64,000 bases of DNA, taken from contig WUJK01000010.1 in the NCBI GenBank assembly GCA_011317545.1, positions 1,550,001 through 1,614,000 of the forward strand. Reading direction: 5' to 3'. Source of the DNA: Coniella vitis. Its lineage: Eukaryota > Ascomycota > Sordariomycetes > Diaporthales > Schizoparmaceae. Each line of letters opens with the position of its first letter. Positions within the stretch are counted from its first letter, which is position 1. The position numbers and the translations under genes are program-made. This document shows positions 58,343 through 64,000 of this stretch, one piece after another. Under the pieces are notes generated by a model that worked only from the letters and a program-made list of their open reading frames with translations, was not told the origin of the DNA and did not search any database.

Positions 58343-60073
58343 TCACTGCTTCTGGACATCGCTCTGACGCTCACCCTTTGTCGGCGTATCCGTCAAGCCC
58401 ATCAGGCGCTGCCACTTTTCGATTGGAGCATCCGCAGCAGCCGCGCCCACAAGCTCATCATCCACCACAATATCAATTGTCACAAGACGATCAATCGTAG
58501 CCTCTTCGTTGTCCCACCGACGCGCCTGTACCAGAATATTGCCAGAGTCGTCTTGCACTTCGGTAATTCCACAGCTCGCCGGCCCAGGAGCAATTGTCTG
58601 ACCTTTCGAATCGACCACGGGACGGAACAGCACAGCCCGTGCTCTTTGCTGCCGTAAAAGTTCTGCTTCCTCGTAGTCGTTCTCCGTCTCTTCTAGCTCT
58701 TCTATTTGATGGACCTTTCTATGCCTTAGTGCGCCGCCCGTGCGGAATTGATTTAGGTAACGCTTCGAGGCTAGAAGTGACTCGAATGCGCGTGAGGGCC
58801 GTGGGATGATAAAAGGAGCAGAAGTTGAAGGTTCGAGAGGAGAGGTTATGAAATCAGAGTTTTGTGCCGGTATTTCTAGGGAATTTGCTGATGCTGGCTG
58901 TGGCGAGATGGCAAATTGTGCTAAACCCTGGCCTCGTCCACCCGCGAAGGCGGCGCGATCGCCAGTGAACGCATCCCTTGAAACGGCCAGCTTTCTTTTG
59001 AGTCCAGATCTAGGGCGAGGTTGTATGGCTGTTCCATGAGGCGTTGTGGCGTACTGGTTGCCATGCTGAGTTACTGCGTGCTGGTGAGCGCCCGTGATAG
59101 GAGCTGTGAATGGTGTGTCGGCATGTGTGTTTGGATTGTAGTTGGATATATAAGCTTGGGTTGCTGTGAGCGGCCGTTCTAATGTAGAATCAAATGTGAC
59201 TTGCGCTTGTGAGGAATAATCAAAGTTAATGTTTTGAGGAAACAACGAAAACAGGTCGTGAATGCGGCAAGCTGCACCGCGGATCCGCATGGTGAGATCC
59301 TGAGTTACAGGAAGATCTGACTGACGCAGAAGTTGCATGTGGTCTTGAAATTGCAGTGTTAGTGTACGTGCCTTCCATGTTGCCTGCTCTAACCTGAATA
59401 ACAATAAAGCCAGATTGGTGTATTGATCTTGCGGAACTTCTGAGTTGTTCTCGTCAACACGAGGCGAAAGGAAACCTGCTGTTGGCGAATCGACTTCATC
59501 CGACACAGATTGTGCCTCTTTTTGGCCTGAATTGGACGGATCCGCGAGCGCTTCTTCCACAATATCCGCTAGAGTGCGCGCTCTGGCTCTACCAGATTGG
59601 TTTTGGTCGGCCGGGACAAGGTCGAATAGAGAGGAACTACCCTGAATATGAGCCTCTACAGATGAATCTTTTGCAGTATTGACATTGCATAAGCCGTTCT
59701 CGTCGATAGACCCGTCAAGCTTTGGCGATTGAGAAAGGTTGTCGATTCCTTCATACGGCTGCGACAGCAGTACCTGCTCATCGGTATCCTGCGCTGACGA
59801 AGGTGACGGGTTTTCCTCTGATGCTACGAGGCACTCGTCATCAGAAGAACACGAACCGTGAGGAGGGTCATTTGGAGCAAGCAATGGCTGTGGCCGCGGA
59901 GGTGTTTCGATTTCCGGGTGAGGGGTACTCGTGGCTGATATGTATGAAAATTCCTGAGGAGCGGGTAGCAATGGAGACCAAGGAGAGGAGCATGTTGATA
60001 TGGAGAGACGTAGGTCTTGTTCAGCGGCACCGTCTGTCGGGCTGTCCTCTCGTGCCGCCAGAGATGGCGACCC
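58343..60073 (-). CDS. Orphan open frame behind UBP2, no ATG near its start
   Basis: Open for 576 codons from directly after the UBP2 stop (TAG, 60076-60074) to the TGA-type stop at 58343, in exactly the same frame as UBP2. The first in-frame ATG is at 59338, about 245 codons inside, which would leave 331 aa. The upstream part still looks coding: Ser/Asp/Glu-rich disordered sequence, then a helical piece (NLALLLFRLEQATWKARTLT, RIRGAACRIHDLFSLFPQNI). The C-terminal half contains ELEETENDYEEAELLRQQRA and DNEEATIDRLVTIDIVVDDE. No family recognised. Options: a separate gene whose ATG exon is hidden inside the UBP2 3' end; a C-terminal part of UBP2 reached by splicing (a phase-0 GTACAC donor at 60100 and a pyrimidine-rich CTCAG acceptor ending at 59954 would remove the stop and keep frame); stop readthrough; or a sequencing error. 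Coding status is likely; gene boundaries are not known. Confidence 0.72.
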   Translation of the reverse strand, partial: GSPSLAAREDSPTDGAAEQDLRLSISTCSSPWSPLLPAPQEFSYISATSTPHPEIETPPRPQPLLAPNDPPHGSCSSDDECLVASEENPSPSSAQDTDEQVLLSQPYEGIDNLSQSPKLDGSIDENGLCNVNTAKDSSVEAHIQGSSSLFDLVPADQNQSGRARARTLADIVEEALADPSNSGQKEAQSVSDEVDSPTAGFLSPRVDENNSEVPQDQYTNLALLLFRLEQATWKARTLTLQFQDHMQLLRQSDLPVTQDLTMRIRGAACRIHDLFSLFPQNINFDYSSQAQVTFDSTLERPLTATQAYISNYNPNTHADTPFTAPITGAHQHAVTQHGNQYATTPHGTAIQPRPRSGLKRKLAVSRDAFTGDRAAFAGGRGQGLAQFAISPQPASANSLEIPAQNSDFITSPLEPSTSAPFIIPRPSRAFESLLASKRYLNQFRTGGALRHRKVHQIEELEETENDYEEAELLRQQRARAVLFRPVVDSKGQTIAPGPASCGITEVQDDSGNILVQARRWDNEEATIDRLVTIDIVVDDELVGAAAADAPIEKWQRLMGLTDTPTKGERQSDVQKQ

Positions 60074-63000
60074 CTAGTCGTCCCTGTTTTCAACGTGTAC
60101 TGCGTGAGCGTCCTCCATGTCGACATCGCCGCCGCCATTGACACCGTAAATGACGCCTTGGTCCTCTTGCCTGCCAACGTGAGGGCTATCTTGAAGCCCA
60201 GATGCCTCTCCTTTAGGCTGGACGCGCTCCGGGATGGCAACCATCTTGTCAATCTCATCAACGCGGACATATGCCACATAATAAGGGTCGCTGCTTGAGT
60301 TAAGCTCACCCAATACCTTGGAGGTATCCGATTCACTGCGCTCTAGAACCGTGTCGTCGTTGTACTTGCGCCAAACGTTCTTCTTGAAGTCGTAGATCCA
60401 CACCCAATAGTGACCACTCGTGAGCCCACCACCATGACAAATCACAGCATGGAGCCGGTAAGCAACCTCACACTGGCCATCAAAAAGAGTCGAGAGTTCA
60501 TGCTGGACGTTGGTTTGTTCTAGATCCGCCCTTTCTTTGATGCGTCGGGAGGCCTCAGGGTCCAGTTGTGCAAGCTGAGCCTCTCGATTTGTAGCTTGGT
60601 CCATCGGCAGGTCCCCATTCTTGGGGAAAGGCAGCAAGTTCTGCTCAGCTAGCATCTGCTCGGTATCCGCGTCGAGAATCGAAACATATTCGTCCTCGCC
60701 TTCACCTTCTCCGGTGTTATCCATACTCAGAAGCGCCTCTTCGTACTGATCAACATTGCCGTTAATAACCTCAAAACCGGCCTCCTGGATGGATGATGAT
60801 TTGGTGCCCTGATTTTCTTCTGCAGCTGTCGGTTCTGGTGGCGCTTGGCCATTGACAGCTTGCAGTCTCCTCTTGAGGTTCCAGCTACGTTTGCGCTTGT
60901 TGAAAATGTCAGAGTCGCTGGGACCATCCATATATCTATCGAGACACAATGTTTCAGGAATCTCCACAACGTTGTTGTTCCGGCCTAGTCTGCCATTAAT
61001 GTTCTGGCTGCGCTGAATATAAACGTGGAGGATAGGCGAGGCGCGCGTGATGGATGTAAAAGTTTCGTGGCCATCTTCTTGATATTCTTGGTCAAAGCTA
61101 CTGTCCAGTGCCGTATAGAGATCAACTTGACCTTCCACAGCAGGAAACGCGGTCATCCACCGAGAGAGGTCATCCACCGTCCGATAGTCTGATTTTGGCT
61201 GACCTGTCTTCAGATCAATAGATCGGATATACTTTCTACTCCGCCAATAGAAAGTCTCGGTGATCTGGTCAGTCTGCTTGCCTGTGCTCGCATCGGTGCC
61301 TGTAGGTTTGATGGCAGCATGAAGGTGCTCCAATATATTTCCCATGACTTCTTCGACATCCTGCTGGTCGGTGCCGGTGACTGTTTCATTGCCCAGAGCC
61401 TCCATGATTTGGTCTTCCAAGCTCTGAACACTTCCAGCATCCAGCCCACCCATTTCAACGTCCTTTTCGTCTTGTTTGTCTTGCTCGCGTGTCACTGACC
61501 GTCCGCGTGTGGCTGAGACCGCCTCATCACCATCAAGCATCTCTTTGTCATCGTCCTCCAAGGGTGATCGCTGTTTCGCAGGCACAACAGAGGGAACCGC
61601 ATCGGCTCCCGGTTCTGTGACATACGTCCGATCTGCTTCCTCTGCTCTCTCGTCCACCAGGGTTCGCGAGCTGACCTCACTAATATCATCAGCACTGTCG
61701 ACCACTGGGCTCACTGTAACAGTAGGACCTTTTGATGCAGCTTGACCTCCGTTTGGATGTTTTTGTGACGGTCGATCAGGTAGAGGAGGCGGGGCATCGG
61801 CATCAGCATCTGCCTCTGTGGTAGATTGTGGTAGGAGAGGACCAATAAAGGCCGGCGTCGCTGATCTCTCCACTGCTTTTGTTTGCTTGACCAATCTGTC
61901 TGGCGTATTCAGGGCTGCCAGAGCTAGTCTTTGTTTGGGCGTGACGAATTTCGAATCCGAGGTTTGAAGTTCCAGGAATAGGGCTCGCATCTCTTCAACA
62001 AATTTGGACGCCAGGAAAGCCTCGCCCTTGTCCAATGCTGACCCGCTTCCGCCAAGACGACGAGACTCAATGTTGGCCTCTGTTGGTTCCAATTTATAGC
62101 TCTCCCAATTCATCACGACATCGCGTACCGGCACGACAGTGTGCAGGTACTGTAGGATACTATTGAGGTAGCAAGTGTTGCGGATATTGGCAAGGCCAGC
62201 AGGGAGCGAGTAGTCAATGGACGGTTTAGGTATGTCGGTAAACCAAGGCTCATTTGCCAGTGACTGTTGCTCCGCAGCAAAAATCTCAAGATGCTCATGG
62301 TTTCCGTGGAAGTCGGCTAAAGTCTTAGCAGCTGAGGCAACGAGTAGTCTGTCAAACGAACCACCGGAGTCATCGGCCATGGCGACAAGATGGGCGTGTA
62401 TGAAATCAGGGTCTGATGACATTTCTCCGGTGCCAATGTCGTAGCATACAAAGTCCAAGGCCTCTTGAGCATTGGAAAATGTGCAGGCAGAAGTCATGAT
62501 GGCTTGGCTTTTGTGGGCCTTTGCAATGATGGATGCATTAAGACGAGCATTCTTTTTGTCATCCGGACTTTGTGCATTGCGAAGAGCAGAGCTAAACGCA
62601 CCGAGAACCTGCTGGTCTGGCGCTCCATCCTGGGGCAGGTTGAAGAAGCGGTAAGCCCTAGTCAAGGGAGTACTGCCCTGTGCATCCTCCTTGGACGCCT
62701 CGGTAGCCCAGTATATCTGCTCATTCTCAAGGAAGGATCGCAATTCTGTGCAGACGGACTCTCTTCCTTGGCTGACGTGGCTGATGGCCTCGAAGACGGA
62801 ATGCCTGTTGGCTGGATCGGTTTGGTTTTGGCAGATGCATGCATACCAAAGCAGTAGCTCGTGCATCTCCTTGTCCACCCCGAGGACGTCGAACATAGAA
62901 GGCTTGTAATCGTCGACGTTGATAAAAGCGGTCCTGGCGTATCTAGCATCCAGAATGTGGATGAGAGTTTCTCTTGTAGAATGCTCAGCCTTGACGTCAA

Positions 63001-64000
63001 TTGGTGGTCTGAGAGAGCTGGGTATGTCGGCAAGGAGAAAGGACAAGTGGATGCGAAGAACCTCGAACCAAGCCCGCTTCGATCGGAATGGGGTAATTTG
63101 TAATGTATCGGGCGGGACATCATCCAGAGCAAGCAGTTGTACAAATGTCTCGTCGCCTTCCACCGACGTCGGAAACTCAAGAAACTCGAAAAGGTCCATT
63201 TTGTCCGCAAAGCAGATGCTAAAGAATTTATTGCGCACCGAGACCTGGCGCTTGTCGCCTGGCTGCAGATTGACAACATCGTTGAGGTACTGAAGGAGGT
63301 AGTAGGACGGGAGCAGCTTTTGCAACCGCTCTGGAGACTTGAGATCCCCATATCGGGCTGGCTCGATGGCGATGAGCTCCTCCAGACGCGCAAGCGCCGC
63401 AGACCGGTCAACCAGAGCTGCTTCGATGTGTTGAGGTATGCGTGCTTCGCAGACTTGGATTTCGAGGCGCAACCGACAGATGGAGGCGGAGCATCTGTAG
63501 GTGGCTGTATAGATGTTTGGATAGTATTTGTCGTCGGGATGCGTCGTGTATGCAGTCAGGGGAACGATGTGATGCATACGCTCGATGCCGGGACGGCAGG
63601 ACCCACCAGAACACTCGAGCAGGATCGTAAAGGTCTTCTTGCAAGCTTCGCAGATGCAGACGACAGCGTGGCCTTTGTCGGCATCTATTATGCCAGACTG
63701 GCTTGTGATGGTGTAGAAGTTGTGGGGGGTGAGAGAACCGTCACAAGCCATGGACGCGGGGTCCATGGAGCCACTAATCAGGTCTGAGATCCATTTCGCA
63801 GCCAGGCGACCTAGGAATTACAGCAAGTAAGCCACGCGTGCTGGGCGGGAAGAATGGACAGCGGAAAAGGAGAGTGAATGTCCGAGCCACATACCTGACT
63901 TGCCCAAGTTGTCGTGGATGGGGTCTGCGCTCAGCGCCTCCAGCTCAGTGTATGCTGGAGGAAGGCCCTGGGATCGCGTATGAGGCCCTGTTGGAACGTG
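60074..64000 (-). CDS. UBP2: Ubp2-type ubiquitin-specific protease, 5' end cut by window
   Basis: Cysteine protease that removes ubiquitin, in yeast chiefly trimming Lys63-linked chains on Rsp5 substrates. The N-terminus lies beyond the window. Exons seen are 64000-63895 and 63810-60074, joined at phase 1 by an 84-nt GTATGT...CCTAG intron; about 1280 residues are visible. The N-terminal region has a CxxC pair (VCICEACKKTF). The USP core starts with the Cys box GLANIRNTCYLNSILQYLHT (Cys codon 62173-62171) and ends with the His box CHGGGLTSGHYWVWIYDFKK (His codon 60412-60410) followed by PYYVAYVRV. Between them lies a long acidic insertion, as in Ubp2 orthologues, and QQDVEEVMGNILEHL. All catalytic elements are present. 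The gene ends VENRDD-TAG, and the same frame stays open for another 576 codons (see the next gene on this strand). Confidence 0.95.

Noticed and set aside
1..64000. CRISPR arrays, insertion sequences, rRNA, operons
   Set aside because: No regularly spaced repeats with unique spacers and no transposase were seen, and the spliced genes show the DNA is eukaryotic.

Overview
The window is nuclear DNA of a filamentous ascomycete, most likely a Sordariomycete and plausibly Hypocreales, although the species cannot be named from sequence alone. The evidence is short spliceosomal introns (about 55-150 nt, GTRNGT...YAG), TATA boxes roughly 100 bp upstream of several starts, and typical fungal families: a GH5 endoglucanase, an AA9 monooxygenase, a GPR1/FUN34/YaaH transporter, a Clr5-domain protein, NOP9 and a Ubp2-type deubiquitinase. 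There are no operons, and I found no tRNA, rRNA or CRISPR. Sixteen protein genes are supported, ten of them spliced by hand here.

Layout. 0-10 kb: a secreted GH5 cellulase (+), a long disordered protein (-), then about 3.5 kb without a gene. 10-20 kb: a secreted purple acid phosphatase (-), two small secreted cysteine-containing proteins of unknown family (13.6-14.5 kb on -, 16.4-16.9 kb on +), and a seven-exon acetate/ammonia-type transporter (+). 21-31 kb: a stand-alone retrotransposon-Gag-like protein (+), an AA9 LPMO (+) and an 848-residue coiled-coil protein (+). 30.7-37 kb: a secreted 5'-nucleotidase-type metallophosphoesterase (-) and the nucleolar Pumilio protein NOP9 (+). 39.7-47.6 kb: a Clr5-domain protein (+) full of triplet repeats, an uncertain repeat-rich multi-exon gene (+), and a nuclear-looking protein of unknown function (-). 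47.6-58.3 kb: more than 10 kb with no recognisable gene. 58.3-64 kb: an orphan open frame directly behind, and in the same frame as, a Ubp2 deubiquitinase that runs off the right edge (both -).

Functionally the window mixes secreted nutrient-scavenging enzymes (GH5 and AA9 for cellulose; acid phosphatase and 5'-nucleotidase for phosphate; a monocarboxylate-type importer) with housekeeping genes (NOP9, UBP2) and lineage-specific genes. The GH5 and the AA9 both carry long Ser/Ala/Val-rich linkers but no cellulose-binding module.

The observations most worth following are: (1) the roughly 576-codon frame behind UBP2, which has no ATG near its start and is separated from UBP2 by a single TAG; (2) the octamer ACTATGTA/TACATAGT, hand-counted 17 times and always between genes, where about 2 are expected; (3) the lone Gag-like gene with a degenerate zinc knuckle; (4) the two small secreted Cys proteins.
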